This document shows positions 9,635 through 21,100 of a stretch of DNA of 64,000 nucleotides, in pieces. Source of the stretch: Sceloporus undulatus (Eukaryota > Chordata > Lepidosauria > Squamata > Phrynosomatidae); the NCBI RefSeq assembly GCF_019175285.1, contig NC_056527.1:112245769-112309768 (forward strand). Direction: 5' to 3'. Both the position numbers and the translations under genes were made by a program. The notes beneath the pieces are model-generated. The model worked only from the letters and a program-made list of their open reading frames with translations, had not been told where the DNA came from and did not search any database. Each line of letters starts with the position of its first letter. Position 1 is the stretch's first letter.

Positions 9635-12600
9635 NNNNNNNNNNTTATTATCCCGCCCCTCTGCACTCAGGTAACCAGGGCAGCTTACAACATTATTGTA
9701 AAGTTTTTAACCCGTTTTATCTGTGATCTGTCTTAGGACCCTTTCCAGAAGAAAGGCAGCATATAAAACAAACAAACAAGCATAAATAGAAGCAGGCTTT
9801 CACGCACATGTAAACACGACTGGGAAATCTCTTCCATCTCTTTATTTTTCCCCTCCAGCTTATATATGGCTCTGCCTCTGTGCTGAATAACAAAGTCCAA
9901 GGAGCTTTCATCCACCAGATGTTCCCAGATGAAACCCACCAATATATGGGAATTCTTTATTTACTTCAGTATTTCAACTGGACATGGATAGGGGTGCTTT
10001 ACTGTGACAATGAAAATGGAGAAAGGTTTGTACAGAATATGCTTCCCATTTTATCAAAGAGTGGCATCTGCTTTGACTACATACAATGTTTTCACAAACC
10101 AGATTTTCTCAGTGAAATAGAAAATCAAATGAAGGAAGCCATTCAAAGATATCAAATTGCCATGGATAGTTCTGCTAGTGTGCTTGTTATACATAGTGAC
10201 AGTCACATTCTGCCAATTTTGAGGATGATGGTAGAGTTTTTAATAGGGGAAGACGTACCAGTGAAGACAAAAGGGAAAATATGGATTTTTACAACCCAAA
10301 TGGATTTCACAGAGTTTAATTTTCAAAGATTTTGGGACTTCAGTCTCCTCCATGGCATTATATCCTTTGCAGTTCACTCAAATGAAGTGCAAGGCTTCCA
10401 GGGATTTCTACAGACCAGAAACCCTACCACAGAAAAAGAAGGTGGCTTTCTCAGGAGCTTTTGGGAAAATGCATTTTCATGTTCTTTCTCTCACTCCCCT
10501 GTATACGGAAAGAAAACCTGCACTGGGGAGGAGAAGCTGGAGTCTCTTCCTTCTTCAGTTCTTGAAATGAGCATGACTTCCCACAGCTACAGTATCTACA
10601 ATGCTGTCTTTGCTGTGGTCTATGCACTACAATCTATTTATTCATCACAGTCCAAAAAGAGAGCAATTGTGAAAGGAGAAAACCATGAGATTTCCAATCA
10701 ACTGCCTTTGCAGGTAAGCCTCAAGAGGAAGAGAGCTCACTATACTCACGATTGCAAGTTCTCAAGCTCCCAGATGCTTAGAATATGCTTTCTTTGGGCT
10801 TGTCTACATGAGTACTTTACTCACATTCTCCCTGGGCTCACTGCATACTGTTTACATGACACAGAGCAAAAAAACAAACCAAAACCAACAACCCCGAATC
10901 AGGTCTGGGCTGTCTTCGCTCACTTTGGGGTATGCTATTTAAATGATGCATGTGTCCTAAGAGGCCGGAAGCTGCACCAAAGATATGCTCCTAAGGACTG
11001 GAGTACAGCTTCTGGCCTCTTAGGACAAATCCGTCATTTAAATAGCATACTTCCAAAGTGACCCCAAGCAGCTTTATTTTGACGTATCTGTTTGGGCCCA
11101 TTGTGACCTTTGGTTATTTTGGTTATCTTGAAACTAGACTTGGGTTTTGGTGGCTTCATCCTAGTTCCATTCTAGTTTCAGAGTTGCAAACAAGTTGTTT
11201 TAGCATTCCTAGTCAAATTATGAGACAACTACCTTTGATTATATATTGGTCATGCCTGTTGTCTTTTGCCTATATTGCAATATTTTATTGTTATGCATGA
11301 GTAAAGAGTATGCAAATGTTTGGGTAGAGGCGCTGGGGAATCCAGATCATAGCCTTATCAGCTAATAGCAATGATCAGGATTGTAGCTACTCATTCTGTA
11401 GGAAGAGAGCTGGAAAAACCTTGGGGTTTGATCTTTGCCTCTGTGCAGACTAGCAGTCTCAGGATTTCCCATCCCACTCCCACCCCATGTAAACATGTAT
11501 TGAATGCATCCTATGCACATTTGTCAAGGGATAAATCCCAGTTAAATTCTATTAAATTGTATTGACATTTTCACAAATTACATTCCATGAAATGATTAAA
11601 ATGATATTTGCAATTGTCTCTGTGGAACTGTCTTGCTAAAAGAGGGCTGGGCAATGAATATTGTTCATTGTTGCTATGTGCCAACAATTTGTCTCCATCT
11701 TAAGATGAACCTATCATGGGATTTTCTGGGGCTGAGAGTGTTTGACTCATCCAAAGTCACCCAGTCAGTTTCCGTGGCTGAGCAGGGGACTGAACAATGA
11801 TCTTCAGAATCGTAGTCCAATGCTTAAACTACTACACCATGATGGTTGTCATACACATACACATACAAGAGCTCTACATTGAGAGAAGAACTGGAATCCT
11901 GCATTGTAAGATTTATGTCTTGCACATTGCTACATCTTTGCAGCTATGTCACCTGATGCTCCATCCAAACCCACACCTTTATTTCTGACACATCTCCACC
12001 CACCCCCACCCCCACCCCAACAGAGCCATTTCCATGTTGTTGGAGAGTGGCTGGATCACCAACTATGCATCTATAACCCTTTCATGGAAGCACTACTGCA
12101 GACTTCTTCAGGAATCTTTGGGAAGTCCCTGCAAATTTCATCATTGCGACACATATAGCTACAGGACAATAACTGGGCATATTTCTGCTGATCCCCCCCC
12201 ACACACACACACACACCTTTGCTCTCCAACAATATGGAATTGATCAAGTTGGGTAGGGGGGGCTACATCACTTAAAGTGTCTCTTTGCGGGAGAATTGTT
12301 GCATGGTTGGTAAAGAATTCCAACCTCCACAATGACCAAAAGGTGAGTTGGGGGGGGCATAGGTCCAACTTAAAGCATCATATTTCAACAATGTGATTCC
12401 AGCCAAGATTTTGTCTACATTCTTGTTCAGGAATTTGGATTATATCTAAATTTAGCTGGCACCAATTTGGATTCAGCTCCCCTGAGAAAAACTTTAATAT
12501 GGTTCCAAACCTCGGCTCAGAAAGTTGAATGTATGTGACCTGTCATTAGAAACCAAGAATGGGCTGGGTTTTTATCCCTGTGGCCAGATTCATATGAAAT

Positions 12601-14918
12601 TTGTTAGCAAAGGTTTGTTTTGAAGGCAATTGTGTTATAAAATAAAGGACAAGGATAACATAGCTTGTGTTACATACTTTTTATTTTTATTTTTTAAAAA
12701 AAATAATTTTGGTCACTACTTCATGAAAACATTGTACAATATTTGCAGGGACAAGTATATCTAGATTAGATTAGTTGCAATCAGTTTTAGATTAAGAGTT
12801 GCCAAGGAAAAGTCACTCATATAGTTTAAGTGAGAAAAATAGGAACACTTATCTCCCAGGTTTTGTGGACAATTGTTACATGCATTATATATATTTATAT
12901 AAAAGCCAGTGGCTAAGAAGGTTACAAAATGTCAGGATCGTAGATGCTCTATTCTGCCTTGGACACAAAATGTATATTTCAGAGTGGCCTCTGTTGCACA
13001 GAGCTCTCTACACAGGAAAACTGCCACGAATCAAAAGGATAAGTACAGCGGCTAAGGTGGTCCAAAGACAATTTCCATCCAATTGTCTTTGCTCAGTAAA
13101 CACCAAAGTCAAAGAAAGTGCCACAGTTGTAGAGAACACAATGGCAGAGCCAAAAGAGCTTCAACATCAAGAATTTTCCAAGCAAGCTATACATAGACAG
13201 CATGTAGACATCCACCAAAAACATCTTGGATGGAAAACAGACCTACCAATAGGAGACCATTGGCCACAGCTTTCTAGTGTGGAACCTTATCAATGTGCTA
13301 GATATGTTTAATTTTTTTAAAATGAATCTCATTGATTTTCCCCTTCACTTTTAGTTCCACCACTTTCTGAGATATGTGTCATTTAACAACAGTGCTGGGG
13401 AATGGATTTCCTTTGACCAAAATGGTGCCCTAATAGCTGGATTTGATATTATCAACTGGCTTGCCTTCCCAAACAATTCATTCATGAGAGTTAAAGTTGG
13501 AACAGTAGATCCAATTGCTCCTGCAGACAATGCCTTAACTATTTCTAAGGATGATATCATGTGGCCTAGCAGTTATAACCAGGTAAAGTTCTCTGTACAT
13601 ATACAGATATTTTCAACCATTTTCCTAAAGGTGAAGAAGTGAATTACTGTGCAGATCTTGCTATATTTTGGCATTTAAATAGCAATAATCCAAGTCAGTT
13701 ATCACAGAAGCACCAATTATAGACAACACATACTAAGCAATTAACAAGCCCAAGAGGCATGACAGAAAATAAAGTGGACAAATGAACAGGATCATAAAGA
13801 GCAAGTGGTTATAGCTGAGTGACTGTAACTGTGTAAAAAACCAAAAGTTACGTTTGTCTTATGAGGTACTTATCATAAGGCTAAAGGGTGGACATTTATT
13901 CATTCATTCATTCATTCACATAAATGTCAATAAAAATGATGCTTCCAAAGACAGAAAATAAATATTTGTTGATAAACCAATGCTAAAGAGAAGTGTAAGG
14001 CAATATGTATGTTGCTCTGACTACTGGATGATACTGGTCTTTGCAAACCTGGAAGCCCAGATGACCGATATGACAAACTGTAGGAAATGTTGCTAGACAC
14101 AGACTGACAAGTCTAAGGCAATGAATCTTCAATTTCCTACAAAGTATAGGAGTGGAAGAAACACACCTGTGTCGGGGGAAGTGTGTTGTAGAGTGTGAGT
14201 TTGCGTAATCTGCCTTTCCCATATCTTGGTGCTCCCAAGTCTTTGTTTGTTCTGATAGGAAATTCACCATGTCATTATCAACCAAGTCCTTAAGTGTGGA
14301 TCAAGTTATATTACACAATTTTGAAAACATATTTACTAAGAGTTAATATAATGTATTTTCTTTTATGTACAGGTATGTCCTCTTTCTCTTTGTAATGATA
14401 ACTGCCCCTCTGGTTTCAGCAAGAGAAAGAAGGAAGGAGAGCCATTTTGCTGTTACGATTGCATTCCCTGTCCTGAAGACATGATTTCAAATGAGACAGG
14501 TGAGATGTGTTATGTTTTCAAATGTAGCAATTGTGATCTTTGGTCATTGTCATTGTCAGAACAAGGAAACAGTCTGATATAGCCAGTTATGTGTGCATAA
14601 GGTTGTACAGTATGTACATATAATTCCACCTCTAGGAGGGCTTTCTCCATCTCAGCCCCCAACCTCTGGAACGCGCTGCCCTTCAAGCTCCGCTCAGCCA
14701 CCTCCCTACCTCAATTCAGGAAGGGGTTAAAAACCCACTTATTCGAACAAGCCTACCCTGACCAGTAATTCTCCCCCCCCCCATGTCAGCACTGTTTTGC
14801 CGACATGAAATTTTTATTATTTTTATTGAATTGTTTTTAACGTATGGTTCTGTTATTTATATTGTTATTTCTTGTTGTTCACCGCCCTGATTTTCAGAAG
14901 GGCGGTATATAAATAAAA

Positions 14919-14972
<54 letters not shown>

Positions 14973-16572
14973 GTATACTCAATGATATATATAATGGGTT
15001 GTGTACAGCATTGGTACCTCCATCTGACTGGAATAAAACAAATAATGCATACACTAATAAGTACAGTGGGACCTTGTTATCAGCTGGGGTTTGGTTACTG
15101 GATCCCTCATGGATAACAAAATCCAAGGATGCTCAAGTCCCATTAACTATAATGGAAGAGGAAGATGGTCTCCCTTGTACAAAATGGAAAATCAAAGTTT
15201 GATATTTAGAATTTATGCTTCATTTGTGTATTTTCAAGCTGTGGATGCTTGAATCCATGGATAAAAAATCTGTGGATAAGAAGGGCCAACTGTACATCCA
15301 ACAAGAATGGGCATACAATTAATAATCCAACTTTGTGCCTGGTATTAATCAAATAGAAATATCTTGTTCTTTGCTTTTCTTGGTTACTAGATTCTAAAAG
15401 CCTAGTTTACTCTTGGATCTCTACAATCTCTGAATGTACCAGGTGATTTTAAAGGAATGGTGCAAAAGTAAACCTGTTCTTATTTGGTTTTACACCATTC
15501 TGTTTGAATCACCCTGTATTTTCCCTAAATTCATGGAAATCAAGAAACAAGCTGCAAATGCCTCTTTCAGATTTTGACCAAATTGCTTTGATTCAGGGCT
15601 CTATGCAATTCACTGCACAATCATTGAAATGAACTATTTATACACTTTATCAGTCATTTCTTTCTTTCAGATATGGATGCTTGTTTTGAGTGCCCAGAAG
15701 GACAATATCCAAACAATGGTCAGCATGGATGCATTCCAAAGTATATCGTCTTCTTGTCTTACGACGAACCTTTAGGAGTCACTTTGGCCATTCTTTCCCT
15801 CTCCTTTGCTCTCCTCACAGCTTTGGTGCTTGGCATCTTCATTAAGTATCAAGACACTGCCATAGTGAAAGCCAACAACCGCTGCCTGTCTTATGTTCTC
15901 CTTACTTCCCTCATGCTCTTATTCAGTGGTGCTTTGCTGCTCATGGGTCAGCCTCACAACCTCGCATGCTTCTTTAGACAGTGTGTCCTTGGTTTTATCT
16001 TTACAGTAGCTCTATCGTGTGTCTTGGCCAAAGCCATCACAGTGGTCCTAGCTTTCAACGCCACTAAGCCAGGGTCCAAAATGAGGAAATGGATGAGAAA
16101 ACCACTGGTCAATTCCATTGTTTTTTCCTGTTCGTATATTCAAGCCATTATTTGTGTGATATCGCTGGTAACCTTTCCCTCATTCCCAGATTTTGATATA
16201 CACTCAATGGCCAAAGAAATTGTCCTGTACTGTAGCGAAGGCCCATTTTTTCTGCACTACAGTGGCTACGGCATGGTAGGTGCCTTGGCCGTTCTAGGTT
16301 TCATTGTGGCTTTCTTTGCCAGGAAGTTACCTGACGTTTTTAATGAAGCTAAGTGTATCACCTTCAGCATGTTGGCGTTTTGCAGTGTATGGACCTCCTT
16401 TATTCCAATATACATGAGTACAAAGGGGAAATATTTGGTGGCTGTGCAGGTCTCCTTCATCGTAGCTTCAAGTGCTACATTGCTAATATGCCTATTTTCT
16501 CCTAAAATCTATATCATTTTGCTAAAGCCTGAGCTAAACAAAAAACAGTCACTCTGGAGGACAAGAACCTGA
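4859..16572 (+). CDS. V2R-B, complete six-exon vomeronasal type-2 receptor
   Basis: Chemosensory family C GPCR, modelled at 873 aa. Exons: 4859-5076, 6748-7039, 9859-10713, 13355-13582, 14373-14499, 15671-16572. All five introns are GT-AG, phases match (2,0,0,0,1) and no exon has a stop. Start: ATG pair at 4859/4862 before a hydrophobic signal peptide ([16 protein letters not shown]). Residues ~25-530 form the Venus flytrap, ~532-595 the cysteine-rich linker, ~605-860 the seven helices, ending [12 protein letters not shown]. Exon 2 reads VIVAP where paralogues read VIGGP, a local change in the flytrap. Intron 2 (2.8 kb) and intron 3 (2.6 kb) hold repeats and a 10-N gap. An upstream module at 4564-4670 is shared with the other V2Rs. 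Looks functional; ligand unknown. Confidence 0.93.
5077..6747 (+). other. V2R-B intron 1
   Basis: 1.67 kb of AT-rich sequence with poly-T and poly-A runs. No repeat family, RNA gene or coding signal recognised. Confidence 0.5.
6748..7039 (+). CDS. V2R-B exon 2 (flytrap lobe 1)
   Basis: Acceptor ATTGCAG, donor CACAG|GTAAGC, 292 nt. Contains the V2R hallmark [20 protein letters not shown] and NYKCG. The IGGP turn of paralogues reads IVAP here. Confidence 0.92.
7080..7325 (-). mobile_element. Bov-B LINE fragment
   Basis: Minus-strand translation [27 protein letters not shown] and RRQDHPLEK matches the C-terminal end of the Bov-B/RTE reverse transcriptase protein. Truncated at both ends, inside V2R-B intron 2. 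Confidence 0.75.
7326..9005 (+). other. V2R-B intron 2, unannotated part
   Basis: No known repeat was recognised. 8096-8440 holds a 114-codon open stretch with no family I can name and no splice context; treated as chance. Confidence 0.4.
9006..9411. mobile_element. Penelope-like remnant with inverted ends and hammerhead-like core
   Basis: GTGGGTTTTTTGGGGCTATG near 9013 mirrors CACATAGCCCGAAAAACCCAC near 9350; CCTGGAAAAAGTTGGGT mirrors ACCCAACTTTTTCCAGG. The right arm alone carries ~55 extra bases with CTGAAGA and GAAA. The closing GATGCCGGCCATGAAAGCCT is, from memory, a widespread lizard repeat end. Class assignment is inferred. Confidence 0.5.
9289..9323 (+). ncRNA. hammerhead-ribozyme-like motif
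   Basis: CTGAAGA, a GTCAGC...GCTGGA hairpin, then GAAAAGTC; TCT before the core can pair with AGG after it. This is the order of the hammerhead core (CUGANGA, stem II, GAAA, short stem III, UH). Penelope-like elements are known to carry such motifs. Stem II has mismatches, so this copy may be dead. Confidence 0.4.
9585..9650. repeat. (TTA)n microsatellite with assembly gap
   Basis: ATT/TTA repeat interrupted by ten N at 9635-9644. The true repeat length is unknown. Confidence 0.95.
9651..9790. mobile_element. LINE 3' tail pieces
   Basis: CCCGCCCCTCTGCACTCAGG next to the TTA run looks like an inverted LINE/SINE tail; AAAGGCAGCATATAAA with ACAAAC repeats is a plus-oriented tail. Fragments only. 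Confidence 0.35.
9859..10713 (+). CDS. V2R-B exon 3 (main flytrap exon)
   Basis: Acceptor CCCTCCAG, donor TTGCAG|GTAAGC, 285 codons. Carries [55 protein letters not shown] and [17 protein letters not shown]. The frame stays open past the donor into a MITE to about 11061; that extension is not coding. Confidence 0.92.
10797..11098. mobile_element. palindromic MITE (family 1, copy 2)
   Basis: Shares AGCAGCTTTATTTTG, TGCATGTGTCCTAAGAG and the mirrored ATTTAAATAGCATAC / GTATGCTATTTAAAT arms with the element at 809-1047. Right end GTTTGGGCCC. Lies directly behind V2R-B exon 3. Confidence 0.65.
11725..11850 (-). mobile_element. tRNA-headed SINE fragment (Sauria-like)
   Basis: AAAGTCACCCAGTCAGTTTC, GTGGCTGAGCAGGGGACTGA and TAAACTACTACACCATGATG are the reverse of the SINE head seen in full at 60534-60768. 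Confidence 0.6.
11851..13354 (+). other. V2R-B intron 3, unannotated part
   Basis: Contains C-rich and CA-rich low-complexity stretches (near 12000 and 12200). 12799-13311 is open for 170 codons on the plus strand, with no recognisable family, signal peptide or splice context; probably chance or relic. Confidence 0.4.
13355..13582 (+). CDS. V2R-B exon 4
   Basis: Acceptor CACTTTTAG, donor AACCAG|GTAAAG, 76 codons. Begins [24 protein letters not shown] and includes [12 protein letters not shown], the standard membrane-proximal flytrap segment. Confidence 0.92.
14373..14499 (+). CDS. V2R-B exon 5 (cysteine-rich linker)
   Basis: Acceptor ATGTACAG, donor AGACAG|GTGAGA, 127 nt. Codes [11 protein letters not shown]...[19 protein letters not shown] with the clustered cysteines that couple the flytrap to the helices. 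Confidence 0.92.
14625..14918 (+). mobile_element. L2-type LINE 3' end
   Basis: AGGAGGGCTTTCTCCATCTC, CTCTGGAACGCGCTGCCC and the tail AAGGGCGGTATATAAATAAA. The 3' end of an L2-like element (or a SINE using that tail) inside V2R-B intron 5. Confidence 0.7.
14919..14972. repeat. (TTA)n tail repeat
   Basis: About 18 units directly after the L2 tail, as expected for the 3' repeat of such elements. Confidence 0.9.
15064..15292. mobile_element. Tigger/pogo-like MITE with TA duplication
   Basis: Left end CAGTGGGACCTTGTTATC, right inverse CAGTTGGCCCTTCTTATCCA; flanked by TA at 15062-15063 and 15293-15294. GGATAAAAAATCTGTGGATA inside. Non-autonomous Tc1/mariner-class element. Confidence 0.75.
15671..16572 (+). 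CDS. V2R-B exon 6 (seven-helix domain)
   Basis: Acceptor CTTTCAG, stop TGA 16570-16572. The first codon is split (G|AT), then [15 protein letters not shown]. Helix 3 [10 protein letters not shown], helix 6 [20 protein letters not shown], helix 7 [15 protein letters not shown]. Confidence 0.93.
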
Positions 16573-16867
16573 AAGGCTGAAACCCTATTCTGATCATGAG
16601 TGTATCGTTAATGGAATTAAATTTCTTCCTAGGCTTCAATGAGACACAAAGTGCACTCTTATACATATTCATATTTTGGGGTACTCCTTGTTGACTTCAG
16701 TAAGTCTCTCTGAGATAACTGCCATTTCCTGCATTTGAAGAAGTAGACTTAAGTCTAGAAAAGCTCAGGCTACTAACTTTTTTATTTCAATTAGTCCCAA
16801 ATGTGTCACAAGATTCCTTTGTATATTAATTCTCCAGAATAACTTGGCTATGTCCTTGAATTCTGCC

Positions 16868-16945
16868 ATTTCCTGTATTTATTTATATTTCTAAAATATT
16901 TATATCCAGACCTATAGTCAAAGATTCAGAGCGGTTTACAATAAA
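16868..16945 (-). mobile_element. LINE tail fragment
   Basis: ATTTATATTTCTAAAATATT and AGCGGTTTACAATAAA are the reverse of common L2/CR1-type 3' tails. Confidence 0.35.
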
Positions 16946-17167
16946 GTCAATTTAAACCATTTAGAACAATAGGGGGAGGCACTCTTTCCATAATCAGTTA
17001 TTCCAAGACTTCTACCATTTTAAACATCATTAGCACTTTAAATTTAAACTGGCCACACACTCCCTATCTTTCAGCCAGACCTGGTTCTCCATCAGGGCAA
17101 CAAAGGCCATTTTGGTACTGTGACGAGCCTGAAAACAGACTAAAATGAGTTGTTACCCAAAAAGCTG

Positions 17168-17470
17168 AGAGGAGATAAACATGTTCTTCTTCCAGTTTCT
17201 CAGTGAATAAGTCACATTAAGAAAATGATTGCCTTCCCTGTAACTTTCATCTTTGCTATGACTGCATTGTATCCACTCCCATGGAGATTTCTACATAGCC
17301 CTAGTAGAAAACAAGCAACAAAGAAGACTGAAGGAAACTTTTAAAGAGTCTCTAACCCAGTCCAGTCTGATGGTGGTAAGAGACAAAAGTGCCATCAATC
17401 TGAGCATTAAAGGCATTGCACAACGCTGGCCCAAGGAATCTGAGGGAACCAGTGTTTTGACTAGACTGAA
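17168..17470 (+). repeat. V2R-B downstream flank, homologous to 1900-2215
   Basis: Same motif order as behind V2R-A (GAGGAGATAAACATGTTC, AACAAGCAACAAAGAAG, ACTGAAGGAAACTTTTAA). Supports tandem duplication of gene plus flank. Confidence 0.75.
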
Positions 17471-17620
17471 TTTATTTCCCACTGAAAAAAATTGTGTAAT
17501 ATTTTAATTTTAATCTCAGCTTGTCCTACTAATTTCTCTGGAAACTAAGTTCAAATGATTTAGTTCAGACATACCCCAAGGGAGCCAGTCTCACACATAA
17601 CCTAACTTTCTGAGTGACTG

Positions 17621-17730
17621 TCTCCCCTGCAATTAACAAAACAGCCATGATCATTTCTACGTATTTATCATGTCCCTAGGAAGTTTATGCCGTACAAAAT
17701 GATGAATTAAGGCCAATGGCTACTATAAAT
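17621..17730 (+). promoter_or_regulatory. V2R-C upstream module
   Basis: TCTCCCCTGCAATTAAC...CATGATCATTTC...TGTCCCTAGG (17621-17680), then CTATAAATGTCC (17723-17734), about 245 bp before the ATG. Nearly the same as the V2R-B copy, and the likeness extends upstream to about 17520. Confidence 0.6.
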
Positions 17731-17969
17731 GTCCTTTACTATATTCAAAATAAGACAGAGACAGAGAGGATCTCTGAAGTCAGACAGATTCAGAGGTCTG
17801 TTTATTGATCATTTCTGCTTTCTGCCGATAGCAGATCATCATATTTACTGACGGAAAAACCATTCAGATTAGGTTGTGCTTCTAAAGCACTTCTTTAGTA
17901 GATCCTTGATATTCCGGGAGCACAACTAATAAGTGCAATAACTTCCAGAAAGACTATTTTTTTTAAAGA

Positions 17970-18187
17970 ATGCTGGTGATAGTGGTGCTGCTATTAGTGC
18001 TCTTGCCGCATGCTGTGTGCACACTTTCTACAAATAAATGTAACGTCAGCGGCCTTCTTCCAATCTTTCACAAATATTATCAGTCGGGAAAACTCAACAT
18101 TGCTGCCATTACTTCTCAGAGCTTCATGTTTTCAGAAGTGATGGATTTTAAAGAACTTCCCTCCCCTAAACTCTTTCATGACACTGT
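17970..18187 (+). CDS. V2R-C exon 1 (signal peptide)
   Basis: ATG at 17970 followed by a strongly hydrophobic signal peptide, then [21 protein letters not shown]. Donor CACTGT|GTAAGA. 218 nt, the same length as in V2R-B. Confidence 0.9.
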
Positions 18188-21100
18188 GTAAGAAGCTGGG
18201 TTTTCTTAAATCGTAAGATGTCAGATTTTCACCTTTGAACAACTTTAGACTCTTTGTTTGTTTGTCAATGTTATGCAAGGAGTTCAGGTTTATGCACTTT
18301 TATTTTTATTTTTATTTAGAAAATATATATGATGAAATGTATCTGTCCTGATACCATTCACTTTTGCCTGCATTAATTTAGTCTTGCATGTGCAGACTAT
18401 TTCTCTTCTCTTTATGGAATGGAAGCATCTAACTTTCTATGCACTGATAATCCCTGTCCAAAATATTGTGTAGTATGTAGACCAGAATGGGTTTTGTGAC
18501 TTCATTGCATACTGGATGTTCTGTAAGTTTTTTTTTCCCCAAAAGCTATAATTATACTTTTTTAAAAACTACCTTTTTTCTATAGGTTTTCTGTCTTCTT
18601 TGAAAACTAGTGGTAACAATGATTTCGGGAGGCTCCTTTGCATTTGCTTTGTTCAAAGATTATGTATATTTCCAATGTATGCCTTTACATTTCCATCCTT
18701 CAGCACCTGTATTTGGGTGGGCCCTGCTGTAGTTTTAAGCTTAAGACAGGGAATAAATGTGTGTAGAATTATGAGCTTTCTTTAGTACTCAAAGCAAATT
18801 TCTGACCCATCAATTCAAGGGAATCGAAAGTGTGACTTTATTCTGTTTTAATCAGACGTCAGCTTGAATATGGTTTCCAGTTCTGGGCACCACAAGTTAA
18901 GAAAGATGTTAACAATCTGGAGCTTGTCTTGGGGAGGGAAACCAAAGTGGTGAAAGGTTGGAAAATCATGCCCCATGAGAAGTGGCTCAGGGAGCTGGGT
19001 ATGTTTAGTCTGGAGAAGAGAAGGTTAAGAGATGATACAATAGCCATGTTTAAATATTTGAAAGAGTGTCTTGTGGAAGAAAGAGTGAGCTGTTTTCTAA
19101 TGCTCCAGACATTAAGACACAGAGCAATGGATTCAAACTACAGGAAAAAAGATTCCATCTAAACATTAAGAAGAACTTCTTGACAGTAAGAGCTGTTTAA
19201 CTATGGAACATGCTGCCTCCAAGTGAATCAATGGCTCCTTCTTTGGAGTCTCCTTCTTTAGAGCTTTTTATACAAAGGCTAGATGACCATCTCTTGTAAG
19301 TGCTTTGATAGTGTATTCCTGCATGGCAGAGGGCTTGACCGGATGTTTGTTGTGGTGTCTTCCAATTCTATGATCCTATATTATAAAATCTCCTAAGTCA
19401 TTCACATTTTAAAAAAAAAGAATGAATACTGGATGGAATTTATGGTCTCTTCCAACTCTATGATTCTGTTATTCTAATTAATTCATTCTCTGTATATGGC
19501 TTTTGCAAACACTTCCTTATGGTGGATGGCAGGGTTTTAGGTCAGAAACATGACAAACTCCAGAATATGTGGTCTGCCCTCCTGAATGTTAATACCATTT
19601 GGATGGCAGGTCCTCTCTTCAATTATTTCTCACCTCTGAGATTGTTCTTCTGCCAAATGGTAGAGTGGTTCCTAAATGTATGAATACCAGCATATTTCCC
19701 AGGTCTTAACATTCTGTTCCAAAAAGTGATTTTTCATGCATGATGCTAGAGTGCTTTATTCTATTATGCAATACATTCCAATTCCCGGATGTGGAAAAGT
19801 TATCTTTTCTTTAAAAAATTCGCACACTTAAAATGTAGGTGCACTCAGGTGTATACCTACACACTGTATGAATCTGGGTTTAAATATTATACATGCTTGG
19901 TTATGTGCACTAAGTAGAACTTCCAATTCAGACTCATATTTGGAGTAATAAGACAAAAAAATATGATATGCTTCCCAGTCTTCAGGTTACTGTTGCATAG
20001 ATAGGAGTCAAACCATATATTATGGTGCAATAGCTAAATGAAAAATATGTGGAGTTGTAATATCACAACAAGCCAAAAGAAAATCCACTATGTACCTCCA
20101 ATTGCAGTGTACACACTCAGCACTACCAGCACATTCTGGCTATGGTGTTTGCTGTGAAGGAAATAAATGGGAATCCTCAGATCTTATCCAACATCACCCT
20201 GGGCTTTCAGATCTATAACAGCCAGTTCAGTGCAAGCTCCATTTACCTTGCCTCTATGGAACTTCTCTCTAGTCGGGAAAGATTCGTCCCAAACTACAAG
20301 TGTGACAGCCATAACAATCCAAAAGCAGTCATTGGGGGACCTAACACTAATGTCTATGTCCACATGGCACCTATCCTGGCTCTCTATAAGATTCCACAGG
20401 TAAGCTGTGCCTATAGAACAGTGAACAAGTCTTGGATAATTCCCTTGCATTTTAGCTGTAGTATGCACAGTAGTAGTAGCTTGAAATAGTGAGACAATAC
20501 ATGCTTTGTTGAGACTGACATTCTTGAGGCTGAAGGGCAGTTGAACCATGGAGGTTCATGCTTTGTTCTTGTGCTAATGAACGAACTTTACTAATTAAAA
20601 AAAAATAAGACTGTGACAATGAAAGTGGACTACTATGGAACATGCAAGAAAAGTTGGTCATTATGTAATTAAAAGCACACATAACACAGAAAGAGATATA
20701 GACACGTATATATGTGTTAAGCACACACGAGACATATCTAAGAACTTATTTTGGAAATCGCCTCTTTTTTATAATTTATTTATTTTCCCCTTTTTTTCCT
20801 TTTTAATTTTATTTTTAATTCTTTTAAATAACATTTTAAAATTTTACTTTTTAAAATTGATTTCTTTAGCTTACATATGGCTCTGCCCCTGTGCTGAATG
20901 ATAAATTCCAAGAAGCATTCACCCTCCAAATGTTCCCAGAAGAGACCCACCAATATATGGGGATTATTCACTTACTTCATCATTTCAGCTGGACATGGAT
21001 TGGGGTGCTTTATTTCGATGACGAAAAAGGAGAGAGGTTTGTACGGAATGTGCTTCCCAACTTTTCAGAGAAGGGCATCTGCTTTGACTTCATACAAAGT

